From positions 111,527 through 175,526 of the forward strand of contig JAEUKE010000258.1 of assembly GCA_016794345.1 (NCBI GenBank): DNA of 64,000 nt. The letters run 5' to 3'. The stretch is from Myxococcales bacterium (GTDB lineage: Bacteria; Myxococcota_A; Polyangia; Polyangiales; Polyangiaceae). Positions 16,630-24,722 of the stretch are shown here, piece by piece. The notes beneath the pieces were generated by a model. The model ran no database searches and was not told the origin of the DNA. It was given only the letters and a program-made list of their open reading frames with translations. The translations under genes were made by a program, and so were the position numbers. Numbering within the stretch: position 1 is the stretch's first letter; each line of letters begins with the position of its first letter.

Positions 16630-18003
16630 TCAGCGCTTGGCGGCGCGCCGGAAGAACCAACCTTGCCAGGGCTGATTCTGTCCGCCCACCGGCTCGTAGA
16701 CCGCCTTGTTGTGGACGAGCAGCCCGCCGGCGAAATACGTGTGCGGCGCCGACACGGTGAGCTCGTAGACAGTCGTCGGTGCTGCGATCTCGCGGGGCGC
16801 GCGGCTCATCGGCGTGGACGCGAACCGCTCGTCGAGTAGGCGCGCGCCCTCCTCGATCTGGTCGGCTCGAACGAATGCTCCGTCGGCCCAGAGGGGGTGG
16901 GAGCCGGTGACGCGGAGATCGCCGATCTGAAAGGTGCGCTCGACGTGCGCGCTCGTGACGTGCTCCACGATGGCGGTTGTCTTCACGTTTTGCTCCGGGT
17001 CGAACCCCACCACCACGTCGCCCTCGTGCAACGTCTCCACGGCGCGGTCGCCCGTGGGCGTGAGGATTCGCGTGCCCTGCGCCACACAGGTGAAGTGGCT
17101 GAAGGAGTCGTAGTTGCGGACCTCGCCCCTCGGGTCGAGGAGGACCTCGATGACATTCACGTCATAGCCGGTGCGGCCTCCCTCGTTCGAGTCGACCTGG
17201 AATCGGAACCACAGGTTTCCGTCGACGTCGTCGATGACCGGCGCGGTCGACCGCGGCGGCGCGGACAAGGCCCGCTTGGATTTCACCGCGTCGGCGGCGA
17301 GCGCCTCGAGCTGCTCGAGCGGGAGCTGCGCGTCGACTCCGACCACCTGGAGCTTCAGCGGTCCCGATCGCACCGGGATCGTCCGCTTGCTCGTCTCGAG
17401 CTCACCCGTGATCACCAGCTCGTAGTCGCCGGGCTGACCGAAGAGCCCCTTCGGCGCCGACTTCCAGGGGACGCGGGACTCCCATCGACGCATGCCGTCC
17501 GCGCCGACGAAGAGGTCCAGCGTGAGCGAGGTGAGGACGGTCGGAGCCGATGCGCCGAGCTTGCCGTCACCCTGGAGCGTGACCTTACCGCCGGGCCCCG
17601 ATAGCTCGAATCGAAGCTGCGAAGGTGCATCCGCGAGGTCGATCGTCTCCTGGGTCCACGGATGATCCTTGCCGATCGGCTGCTCCGGACGGAGCTGGAG
17701 CGCGACGTGCAGCTCGTCGGTCGCGGTGACGCGGCTCACGAAGAGGCGGCTCGCGAGCGTGGCACCGTCTTTCGTCTCGCCCGGCGAGCTCGCATCCCGA
17801 ATGGCCGACGTGATCTTCACCGGCTGTGCCTGGTTGCCGTCGTCCGGCGTCCTGGGCGCGCTCGCTGTGCTGGAGCCGTGCGGGGCCTGGCTCGACAGGT
17901 CGGAGGGCGAGGCGCTCGCCGTCTTCTTGTCGCCCGCGCCGTCGGGCGAGGAGCAAGCAACGACGAGAACGAAGGGCACGAGCGAGGACCAACGACGAGA
18001 CAT
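16630..18003 (-). CDS. Lipoprotein with C-terminal Hint (intein/hedgehog-type) self-processing domain
   Basis: 457 residues. Lipobox Cys17 (VLVVACSS), Ser/Thr linker to about 60, then a beta-rich domain (about 85-300). Residues 306-432 are a Hint domain: Cys306 in FTCVAQGTRILTPTGD (block A), TGSHPLW at 366-372 with the T-x-x-H of block B, and VYELTV...HTYFAGGLLVHN ending at Asn432 (blocks F/G). The next residue is Lys, not Cys/Ser/Thr, so ligation of the flanks is unlikely. This is the pattern of bacterial intein-like domains that cleave themselves. The 25-residue tail (KAVYEPVGGQ... to RRAAKR) would be released or exposed. It lies 11 bp downstream of a FIST sensor gene on the same strand. 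Confidence 0.85.
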   Translation of the reverse strand: MSRRWSSLVPFVLVVACSSPDGAGDKKTASASPSDLSSQAPHGSSTASAPRTPDDGNQAQPVKITSAIRDASSPGETKDGATLASRLFVSRVTATDELHVALQLRPEQPIGKDHPWTQETIDLADAPSQLRFELSGPGGKVTLQGDGKLGASAPTVLTSLTLDLFVGADGMRRWESRVPWKSAPKGLFGQPGDYELVITGELETSKRTIPVRSGPLKLQVVGVDAQLPLEQLEALAADAVKSKRALSAPPRSTAPVIDDVDGNLWFRFQVDSNEGGRTGYDVNVIEVLLDPRGEVRNYDSFSHFTCVAQGTRILTPTGDRAVETLHEGDVVVGFDPEQNVKTTAIVEHVTSAHVERTFQIGDLRVTGSHPLWADGAFVRADQIEEGARLLDERFASTPMSRAPREIAAPTTVYELTVSAPHTYFAGGLLVHNKAVYEPVGGQNQPWQGWFFRRAAKR

Positions 18004-18013
18004 CCTCGTCAGC

Positions 18014-19138
18014 TTATTCGAACAGGATCGCGTCGCACATCAGGTTGCCGTGGCGGTTCTTCGCGCTCGTCCCGAAGAAGCACCCTTGCTCGCCGTAGGT
18101 GGATGCCCCGATGAACGGCGCTTGCTGGATCCTCTGCGAGAAGCGCTCCGCCACGAGCGACGTCTTGTGGCCGATCATCCCGACGCAACCAGCGCAATAG
18201 ATCAGGATGCCTCCGCGGAGAGCCCCTGCGCCGCGCCCGGCGCGGGCGGCGACCTGATCGGTGCGGTCGAGCAGGGCGGCCTCGCTCCCGAGCATGAGCG
18301 AGAGCTCCTCGCCGACGGCGATGTCGGTGAAGAAGGAGAGCGTGCCGTCCTCATGCAGCTGGTGCGGATGCGAGAGCAGATAACGCGGCACCTGCCCCAC
18401 CTTGTCGATCATGCGCCCGAGCGGGTGCAGCGTCGTGCGCGCGAGCACGTTTCCCCCCGACTGGACCACATCCGACAGGGTGCCCTCGAGCCACTCGTTG
18501 TAGACCCGTGCCGCCGTTCGACCGTCGATCGTCGCCACTCTCCGGCCCGACGCAGCAGTGACCCGCCCGCGACGTTCGGTCGGCATGTAGCCGGCCACGA
18601 ACGACCCGTGCACCTGATTGTCGGACGCGAAGCCGACCAAGACGAACCCTTCCGCGATCGCTTGGGTGCCGCTCAGCACGCGCCATTTGCCGGACAGGTC
18701 GTCGTCCGCGGCGCTTCCTCCGTAGAGGGGCGGGGGCTCGTCGTCGAACGCATCGCTCACGCCATCGAGGATTCGCTCCTCGAAGCCGGGCGTGGCGTGG
18801 AGCAAGAACACGTCCGGTCGCTTTCCTAGCCGCTCCCGAATCTCGGCGCACGCAGCGCGGGCATCCGCGCGCGCGCGCCCCGCGCTGCTGGCCCGTACGG
18901 CCTGGACCGCCCGCGGATCGCAGGCTTCGCCGATCAGCGCGAAGACGCCTCGCCGAAACCCCGTAGGCAGGAGCACGCCACGGAAGCTCGTCGACCCGAA
19001 GATCTCCGCGGCGGGCGCCGCTGCGGCGAGCTTCTGGAGCGCTGACGAAAACGGCGCCTCCACGGAGGAGTAGACGAGCGCCCAGCGGGCCCCCGACGGA
19101 AGAGACAACCCATCGTCATCGAGCGACAGAACACGCAT
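18014..19138 (-). CDS. Stand-alone FIST domain sensor protein
   Basis: 374 residues, no signal. Start ATG 19138 with GGAGGG 4 bases upstream. The N-terminal FIST domain (about 18-205) has IFGSTSFRGVLLPTGFRRG and PPLYGGSAADDD. The C-terminal FIST_C domain (about 215-370) has PLGRMIDKVGQVPRYLLSHP, LIYCAGCVGMIG and FIGASTYGEQG, the usual family landmarks. FIST domains are thought to bind small ligands such as amino acids and are commonly fused to kinases or cyclases; here there is no output domain. Directly upstream of the Hint lipoprotein on the same strand, so co-transcription is likely. Confidence 0.85.
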   Translation of the reverse strand: MRVLSLDDDGLSLPSGARWALVYSSVEAPFSSALQKLAAAAPAAEIFGSTSFRGVLLPTGFRRGVFALIGEACDPRAVQAVRASSAGRARADARAACAEIRERLGKRPDVFLLHATPGFEERILDGVSDAFDDEPPPLYGGSAADDDLSGKWRVLSGTQAIAEGFVLVGFASDNQVHGSFVAGYMPTERRGRVTAASGRRVATIDGRTAARVYNEWLEGTLSDVVQSGGNVLARTTLHPLGRMIDKVGQVPRYLLSHPHQLHEDGTLSFFTDIAVGEELSLMLGSEAALLDRTDQVAARAGRGAGALRGGILIYCAGCVGMIGHKTSLVAERFSQRIQQAPFIGASTYGEQGCFFGTSAKNRHGNLMCDAILFE

Positions 19139-19262
19139 CGATCCCTCCGCAGCCGAAGCGAGTATCTTACGCCGAGCTGCGGGTCGGGCGGTGGTCTTCT
19201 GGCCGGCCATTGGGGCGCGCCGTGGGGTCTGGGTTCCGTTGAGGAACGTGAATCGCTCGCGC

Positions 19263-19880
19263 TCACCCGCCCACGCAGAAGCCGTCGATGCAATCGAGCG
19301 AGCAGCAATCGAAGCCGGTTTCGCAGAAACCGCCGTCGTGCAGGCAGGTCGTGTCGCTTTCCTGGCAGAAGCCGTCGGTGCACACGTTCGAACAGCAATC
19401 GAGGTCGTATTCGCAAAACGCGCTCTCGTCCTGGCAGCCGCCGGACGACGTCGACCCCGAAGGACCGCTCCCGGACGTCGCCCCACCGCTCGTCGCGCCA
19501 CCGCTGGTCACCCCCCCCGTGTCTCCGCACGTCCCGGCGGGATCCTCCTCACAGGCAGAAGGGTCGTGGTCCGACGAGGTCCACGACGCGAAGCACGCGT
19601 CCTGGCACTCGAAGTCGTCGAACGAGCAAGCGCTCATGCAGCCGTCGATGTCGAACCCGGCGCACTGGTCGAACGCGGCCTTGTTCGGGCACAGGTAGAA
19701 CGCGTCGTTGATGCAGCACGTGTAGGAGTTGCCCGACCCCGATCCTTTCCCCGCGCCGGAGCCCTTGCCGGTCGACTCGCTCCCTCCGGCGCCACCTTCC
19801 CCGCCCTCTTCGCCGCCACAGCCCGCGAGAACCCCTGCCACGACCAAAAGCCCAAGATAGCCATGAATCCCGAAGCGCAT
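19263..19880 (-). CDS. Lipoprotein with TCCIN motif and two tandem knottin-like motifs
   Basis: 205 residues. Lipobox Cys21 (GVLAGCGGEE), Gly/Ser/Lys linker to 50. YTCCINDAFYLCPN at 53-66 continues to C73 and C81, matching the C-terminus of the lipoprotein at 15940. A helix-like Cys stretch (CSFDDFECQDACFASW) follows. The last 57 residues contain two copies of C-x6-C-x5-CC-x3-C-x4-C (149-172 and 179-202), exactly the spacing of inhibitor-cystine-knot peptides. A Thr/Ser/Gly repeat linker separates the halves. Presumably displayed on the cell surface; ligand unknown. Start ATG 19880 gives a canonical lipoprotein signal. Confidence 0.82.
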   Translation of the reverse strand: MRFGIHGYLGLLVVAGVLAGCGGEEGGEGGAGGSESTGKGSGAGKGSGSGNSYTCCINDAFYLCPNKAAFDQCAGFDIDGCMSACSFDDFECQDACFASWTSSDHDPSACEEDPAGTCGDTGGVTSGGATSGGATSGSGPSGSTSSGGCQDESAFCEYDLDCCSNVCTDGFCQESDTTCLHDGGFCETGFDCCSLDCIDGFCVGG

Positions 19881-20002
19881 GATGCGTACCTCCGAGGCGC
19901 TTCATGACAAACCGCCGCGCGGCGCTCCACCGGATGGCGGTTACATCCGGTTACACGGTTCGGCACCGAGGGGGTCAGAGGAGCCGCGGAGGCGCACGCG
20001 CA

Positions 20003-20073
20003 TGTCCCGCACCCCGCTCTCCTTGGTTCGCGTAGTGCAAGCCTGTCCCGCAGCCCGCTCTCCTTGGTTCGCG
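20003..20073. repeat. Two 30-bp direct repeats in a 270-bp gene-free gap
   Basis: 29 of 30 bases are identical between 20003-20032 and 20044-20073 (unit begins TGTCCCGCA and ends CCTTGGTTCGCG), 41 bp apart. A degenerate third start, TGTCCCGAAGGCCGCTC, is seen near 20123. The stretch GCGTAGTG also precedes each later copy. The gap 19881-20150 shows no other gene; its 5' part has GGCGGTTACATCCGGTTACAC with a short TCCGGTTACA-like duplication. Possibly remnants of a dispersed repeat or mobile element next to the truncated gene. Confidence 0.8.
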
Positions 20074-20150
20074 AAAGCGAGGGCGGGGAGGGGTTGGACC
20101 TTCTCCGAAGCGTAGTGAGTATGTCCCGAAGGCCGCTCCATACCCTTGTG

Positions 20151-20551
20151 GAGAAGATCATCATCTTTTCGTGGTACGGCTGTTCGCGCCAGAAGATGCG
20201 AACCGTGTCGCCGGCCACGAGCGACTCGAACGGTACGTCGCCGATGCTCACGTATGCCTTGCCCGGACCGACCTGGTAATCGGTGCCCGCGCCGACGTGC
20301 GTGCAATCGACAGCCGCTGGGTCGACCGGCCTGGATCCATTGCCACCGCCGCTTCCGGTGCCCGAGCCCGACGGCCCTGAGCCCGTGCCCGAGCCCGACG
20401 GCCCCGGGCCCATCGCCATTCCGGCGCCGCTCCCGTCCGTCTCCCCCCAATCCGAGCCTCCGTCGCCCCCGGGCTCGCTCCCGCTCGAGCCGGAGCACCC
20501 GGCAGCGGCGGCCAATCCACATACGATCATCGAGCGATTCAACTGCTTCAC
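20151..20551 (-). pseudogene. N-terminal fragment of a lipoprotein (probable parallel beta-helix protein), truncated
   Basis: From ATG 20551 the frame reads a lipoprotein signal (GLAAAAGCSGSSG), a Gly/Ser/Pro linker with the duplicated unit GPSGSGTGS, and the start of a domain: GPGKAYVSIGDVPFESLVAG, DTVRIFWREQPYHEKMMIF. This opening is the usual start of myxobacterial right-handed beta-helix proteins, which run several hundred residues further. After MMIF the sequence switches at about 20150 to unrelated repeat DNA (STRVWSGLRD...), and the open frame that continues has the composition of shadow sequence. I read this as a gene cut by deletion or insertion. Confidence 0.65.
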
Positions 20552-20571
20552 TGCGACCTCTTCGTTGGTTT

Positions 20572-20616
20572 CGCCGGTGAGTCGCTGCGATTGTCATCGC
20601 AGCGACTCGACCGGCG
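20572..20616. other. Strong 20-bp stem-loop between genes
   Basis: Inner arms of 13 bases (20579-20591 and 20596-20608) are perfectly complementary around the tetraloop TGTC. After one unpaired base, outer arms of seven bases (20572-20578 and 20610-20616) also pair. It lies downstream of the sigma54-activator gene and upstream of the truncated lipoprotein start, both on the minus strand. There is no T run on either side. The rest of the 20552-20755 gap shows no gene. Confidence 0.8.
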
Positions 20617-20755
20617 ACGGGCCAATGGCAAGGTCGGTGCCGTCTCGAAAGCAGGAAAACGACGGCGTCATCGCGAGGGGTCGCGAGGGCCCGTGACCTC
20701 AGCTGAAGCGCGAGCCCTTCAGCTCGCTGGCTCCAGCCGAGGCTCACTCGGCCGC

Positions 20756-22117
20756 TCAGCCGCTCGTGCCGGTGCGACGGTTGCCGACCGTGCGGAGGCC
20801 GTAGCGCTGCAGCAACCGGTGAAGGTGGATGCGGTCCATTCCGGCGCGACGAGAGGCCTGGCTCACGTTGCCGTTGGACCACGTGAGCAGCGCGCTGAGG
20901 TACGCGCGGTCGAAGGCCTCGATGACCTGCTCCTTCGACTCGCGGAACGAGAGGTCCAGGTTGATGTTCGGCGTCGCGGCGGACACGACGCGGTAGGTGC
21001 CGCTCTTCGCCGGCGCCGCGCTCTTGAGGACGATCGCGCGCTCGACGTAGTTGCGCAGCTCGCGGACGTTGCCGGGCCACTGGTGTGTCGCGAGGTCCGC
21101 GAGCACCTCCGGCGTGAAGAGCGCCTGCGACTCGGCAGCGCCTGCCTGCTGCAGGAAGGCGGTGACGAGGTCGGGGATGTCTTCGAGGCGCTCGCGCAGC
21201 GGCGGCACCATGACCGACACCACCGAGAGCCTGTAGTAGAGGTCCTCGCGGAAGCGTCGCTGGTTGACCTCCACCTCGAGATCGCGGTTCGTCGCCGCGA
21301 TGACGCGGACGTCGATCTTGCGGGTCTGCGTCTCGCCGACGCGCCGGATCTCGCGAGACTCGAGCGCGCGGAGCAGCTTGGGCTGCACCTCGAGTGGGAG
21401 CTCGCCGATCTCGTCGAGGAAGAGCGTGCCGCCGTTCGCCGCCTCGAAGGCGCCGATGCGGTCCGAGTCCGCGCCGGTGAAGGCGCCGCGCACATGGCCG
21501 AAGAGCTCGCTCTCGACCAGGCTGGGTGCGATGGCGCCGCCGTCGACGATGACGAGCTTGCCGTCACGGCGAGGGCCGCGCTGGACGATCTCGGTCGCGA
21601 TGACTTCTTTGCCGGTCCCGCTCTCGCCCTGGATGAGGACGGTCGCGTCGGTCGCGGCGATCTGCTCGAGGAGCGCGAAGAGCCGGCGCATGGCCGCCGA
21701 GCGGCCGTGGAGCGCGCCGAAGCTGGCGGTGGCCGGCAGCTCCTCCTGCGGGCGCGCGCCGGCTTCGCTGATGCGAATGACGGAGCCGCCGATCTCGAGG
21801 CGGCCGTGCGGGAGAGGGAGGTCGGCGTCTCGAATGCGAACGCCGTCGAGGCGCGTGCCGTTCGTCGACGACTGATCTTCGACACGCCACACACCGCCGA
21901 CGACCCGGAGCTTGCAGTGGAACTGCGAGACCATCGGGTCGTCGAGGACGAGGTCGTTCTTTCGATGGGCGCCGATTCGGAAGACTTCGCCTTCCGCGAA
22001 GGCGTGCCAGGGCACGGGGTGCCCTGCCATCTTCTCGACGAAGAGCTCGAGCCGCGGAATGACTCCGGGCTCACGGGGGTCGGGGGTCGTGGCGATGGCG
22101 TCACGGGGGTACTGCAT
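20756..22117 (-). CDS. FHA-domain sigma54-dependent transcriptional activator
   Basis: 453 residues from ATG 22117. FHA phosphopeptide-binding domain at about 25-115 (FRIGAHRKNDLVLDDPMVSQ, STNGTRLDG). The AAA+ sigma54-interaction domain covers about 135-370 with Walker A GESGTGKE (164-171), the sigma54-contact loop GAFTGA (211-216), Walker B TLFLDEIGE and the arginine-finger region. The C-terminal Fis-type HTH contains GNVSQASRRAGMDRIHLHRLL. This class, abundant in myxobacteria, is switched by Ser/Thr kinase signalling through the FHA domain rather than by a receiver domain. It is divergent from the ABC sugar importer (77 bp gap), a candidate target. Confidence 0.95.
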   Translation of the reverse strand: MQYPRDAIATTPDPREPGVIPRLELFVEKMAGHPVPWHAFAEGEVFRIGAHRKNDLVLDDPMVSQFHCKLRVVGGVWRVEDQSSTNGTRLDGVRIRDADLPLPHGRLEIGGSVIRISEAGARPQEELPATASFGALHGRSAAMRRLFALLEQIAATDATVLIQGESGTGKEVIATEIVQRGPRRDGKLVIVDGGAIAPSLVESELFGHVRGAFTGADSDRIGAFEAANGGTLFLDEIGELPLEVQPKLLRALESREIRRVGETQTRKIDVRVIAATNRDLEVEVNQRRFREDLYYRLSVVSVMVPPLRERLEDIPDLVTAFLQQAGAAESQALFTPEVLADLATHQWPGNVRELRNYVERAIVLKSAAPAKSGTYRVVSAATPNINLDLSFRESKEQVIEAFDRAYLSALLTWSNGNVSQASRRAGMDRIHLHRLLQRYGLRTVGNRRTGTSG

Positions 22118-22194
22118 GGTCTCTCTTCGGGAAAAGTAGGGTTGGCAGAAACGAGCGTAGCTTCCCAGCAGTCGGTCTGGGGAGGGCAAACGCG

Positions 22195-23232
22195 ATGCAA
22201 ATGCGTTTTCGAGGTCGATTGACGAAAGGCGCCGTGAGCCTGAAAAATGCGCGGGTGCAGAGGCGAACATTTCTCGGCGGGGTCGCGGCGCTCGCAGCGC
22301 AGGCGTGCGGTAACAAACAAGGTGGCGCGACGAAGATCGCGGTCATCCCGAAGGGGACCACGCACGAGTTCTGGAAGGCGGTCCACGCCGGCGCCGTGAA
22401 GGCTTCGCGCGAGACGAGCGTGGAGATCGTCTGGAAAGGTCCCCTGAAGGAGGACGATCTCAAGGAGCAGGTGGGGATCGTCGAGAGCTTCATCGCCCAG
22501 GGCGTGAGCGGTATCGTCGTCGCTCCGCTGAACGACAAAGGCCTCCTCCCGCCCGTGAAAGCCGCGAAGCAGGCGGGCATCCCGGTCGTCGTGTTCGACT
22601 CCGCTCTGCAAGGCGAAGACCACGTGTCGTACGTCGCGACGGACAACGTCGCCGCCGGCAAGCTCGGTGGCGAACGATTGATCAAGGCGCTCGGCGGCAG
22701 CGGCAAGGTGGCGTTGCTTCGATATCTGGAAGGCTCCGCGAGCACGAGCCAGCGCGAACAAGGTTTTTTGGAGGCGATCAAGGGCGCGAGCGGGGTCAGC
22801 GTCGTCAGCGACAACCAATACGGGGGGGCGACGACGGAGTCGGCACACTCGACGAGCGAGGCGCTCCTTCTCGCCAAAGGTGCGGACAAGGGCGAGCTCG
22901 CCGGCGTGTTCTGCCCGAACGAATCGACGACGTTCGGAATGCTCCTGGCGCTGCGCAAGCTCGGATTGGCGGGGAAAGTGAAGCTGTGTGGCTTCGATGC
23001 ATCAGAGAAGCTCGTCGGCGCGCTCCGCGAGGGCCACATCGACGGCTTGGTCCTGCAAGACCCGATGAAGATGGGCTTCCTGGCGGTGAAGACGATGGTG
23101 CAGCACCTCAAGAAGGAGCCCATCGAGAAGGTCATCGATACGGGTGCGCAGGTCGTCGACAAGGAGAACATGGAGCAGCCGGCCATCCAGGCGCTCCTCG
23201 CGCCGGACCTGAAGCCGTACCTCGAGCCATGA
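22195..23232 (+). CDS. Ribose-type ABC transporter substrate-binding lipoprotein with Tat-like signal
   Basis: 345 residues; GGGAGGG stands 9 bases before ATG 22195. The signal VQRRTFLGGVAALAAQACG combines a twin-arginine motif with a lipobox, so export through Tat is likely. The mature protein is a type I periplasmic binding protein (Peripla_BP_4): IAVIPKGTTHEFWKAVHAGA, GIVVAPLNDKGLLPPV, VVVFDSALQGEDHVSYVATDN and LCGFDASEKLVGAL, all positions of ribose/xylose binders. It binds a sugar or related polyol in the periplasm and delivers it to the permease encoded two genes on. The stop overlaps the ATPase start by 4 bp. Confidence 0.92.
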   Translation: MQMRFRGRLTKGAVSLKNARVQRRTFLGGVAALAAQACGNKQGGATKIAVIPKGTTHEFWKAVHAGAVKASRETSVEIVWKGPLKEDDLKEQVGIVESFIAQGVSGIVVAPLNDKGLLPPVKAAKQAGIPVVVFDSALQGEDHVSYVATDNVAAGKLGGERLIKALGGSGKVALLRYLEGSASTSQREQGFLEAIKGASGVSVVSDNQYGGATTESAHSTSEALLLAKGADKGELAGVFCPNESTTFGMLLALRKLGLAGKVKLCGFDASEKLVGALREGHIDGLVLQDPMKMGFLAVKTMVQHLKKEPIEKVIDTGAQVVDKENMEQPAIQALLAPDLKPYLEP

Positions 23233-24722
23233 CGGCGCCCGCCCTCACGGCGACGAGCATCAAGAAGAGCTTCGGTCCCACTGTCGCGCTCGAGGGCGCG
23301 AGCCTCACCGCCTTTGCCGGGGAGGTGCACGCGCTCCTCGGCGAGAACGGCGCGGGGAAGAGCACGTTGCTCGGGATCATCGCGGGGCTGATCGAGCCCG
23401 ACGGCGGGACGCTCGAGCTCGGCGGCGCGCCGTATGCGCCCGGCTCGCCGGTCGACGCGCGCGAGGCGGGCATCGCGTTCGTGCCGCAGGAGCCGACGCT
23501 CGCGCTCCACCTCGACGTGACGGAGAACGTCGTGCTCGGGCGCGAACCTTCACGGTTCGGCTTCGTCGATCGCCGCGCCTCCGAAGCGATCGCGCGTGCC
23601 GCCCTCGCGCGGCTCGGTCTGTCGCTCGATCCGCGCGCGCCGGGCGCGAGCCTCTCGCCTGCCGAGCGCCAGCTCGTGGGGATCGCGCGCGCGCTCGCCG
23701 GCGCCACGCCACGGGTCGTCGTGGTCGACGAGCCGACGAGCAGCCTGGCCCACGCGGAGGCCGAGCGCGTCCTCTCGGCGGTCAGCGATCTGGCGAGGTC
23801 GGGCGTCTGCGTGCTCTATGTCTCGCACCACCTGGAGGAGATCCTGCGCGTGGCGCAGCGGTACACGGTCCTCCGCGACGGCCGCACGGTGCAGGCGGCC
23901 TCGATGGAGGGCACGACCCTCGCCGATCTGACGAAGCTCCTCCTGGGTCACGAGGTCGCGCCGGTCTCGCGCGAGGAGACGGCCCGGGGCGAGACCGTGC
24001 TCGAGGTGAAGAACCTCTCGGGCGCTCGCCTCCCGCGAAGCGCGTCGCTCGTCCTGCACCGCGGCGAGGTGCTGGGGGTCGCCGGCCTCGTGGGCTCGGG
24101 CCGGACGGAGCTCTTGCGGGCCATCTTCGGTCTCGACCCGGTGGTGAGCGGCGAGGTGCTCGTGAAGACGTCCCGGGCTGGAGCCTCGCGCGGCGGGAGC
24201 CCCGCGGCTCGAATCGCTCAAGGGGTGGGCATGGCCAGCGAGGACCGCAAGGAGGAAGGACTCGTGCTCGGCATGCCCATCGCCGACAACCTCACGCTCT
24301 CCGCGCTCGGGTCGGTCTCGCAGGGCGGCTTCGTCTCGCCGGGGAAGCAGCGCGAGGTGGCAGAGGCGCTGGTCGGCCGCTTGTCCATCCGAGCGGCCAG
24401 CACCGAGCTGCCGACCTCGACGTTGAGCGGCGGCAACCAGCAGAAGGTCGCCCTCGGGCGCCTCGTCCACCAGGACGCGGACGTCCTCCTGCTGGACGAG
24501 CCGACGCGTGGCATCGACATCAAGAGCCGCGAGCAGATCTACGACATCGTTCGTGCGCTCGCGGCTCGCGGCAAGGCCGTGCTCTGGGTGTCGAGCCAGC
24601 TCCCGGAGCTGCTCCGCGTGTGCGATCGCGTCGTCGTCATGAAGAAGGGCGCGGTGGGCGCGCCCTTCCCGGTCTCGGGGCTGACCGAACATCGGCTCCT
24701 GGAGAAGATCAGCGAAGAATGA
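23229..24722 (+). CDS. Sugar ABC transporter ATP-binding protein (RbsA/XylG type, two ABC domains)
   Basis: 497 residues; starts in ATGA with the stop of the binding-protein gene. Domain 1 (about 5-240): Walker A GENGAGKST, signature region LSPAERQLVGIARAL, Walker B VVVVDEPTSSL. Domain 2 (about 255-495): a degenerate Walker A GLVGSGRTEL, signature STLSGGNQQKVALGR, Walker B LLLDEPTRGID, as is typical for RbsA/MglA/XylG where the second site is weakened. It powers import of the sugar captured by the upstream lipoprotein. It overlaps the permease gene by ATGA too, so the three genes form a tight operon. Confidence 0.95.
   Translation: MTAPALTATSIKKSFGPTVALEGASLTAFAGEVHALLGENGAGKSTLLGIIAGLIEPDGGTLELGGAPYAPGSPVDAREAGIAFVPQEPTLALHLDVTENVVLGREPSRFGFVDRRASEAIARAALARLGLSLDPRAPGASLSPAERQLVGIARALAGATPRVVVVDEPTSSLAHAEAERVLSAVSDLARSGVCVLYVSHHLEEILRVAQRYTVLRDGRTVQAASMEGTTLADLTKLLLGHEVAPVSREETARGETVLEVKNLSGARLPRSASLVLHRGEVLGVAGLVGSGRTELLRAIFGLDPVVSGEVLVKTSRAGASRGGSPAARIAQGVGMASEDRKEEGLVLGMPIADNLTLSALGSVSQGGFVSPGKQREVAEALVGRLSIRAASTELPTSTLSGGNQQKVALGRLVHQDADVLLLDEPTRGIDIKSREQIYDIVRALAARGKAVLWVSSQLPELLRVCDRVVVMKKGAVGAPFPVSGLTEHRLLEKISEE

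Noticed and set aside
20003..20073. Possible CRISPR array
   Set aside because: Only two clear 30-bp copies with an 11-bp gap; no further spacers and no cas genes.
22140..22160. Sigma54-type -24/-12 promoter before the sugar importer (TTGGCAGAAACGAGC)
   Set aside because: The GG and GC elements are separated by nine bases instead of ten and the -12 side lacks TTGC.
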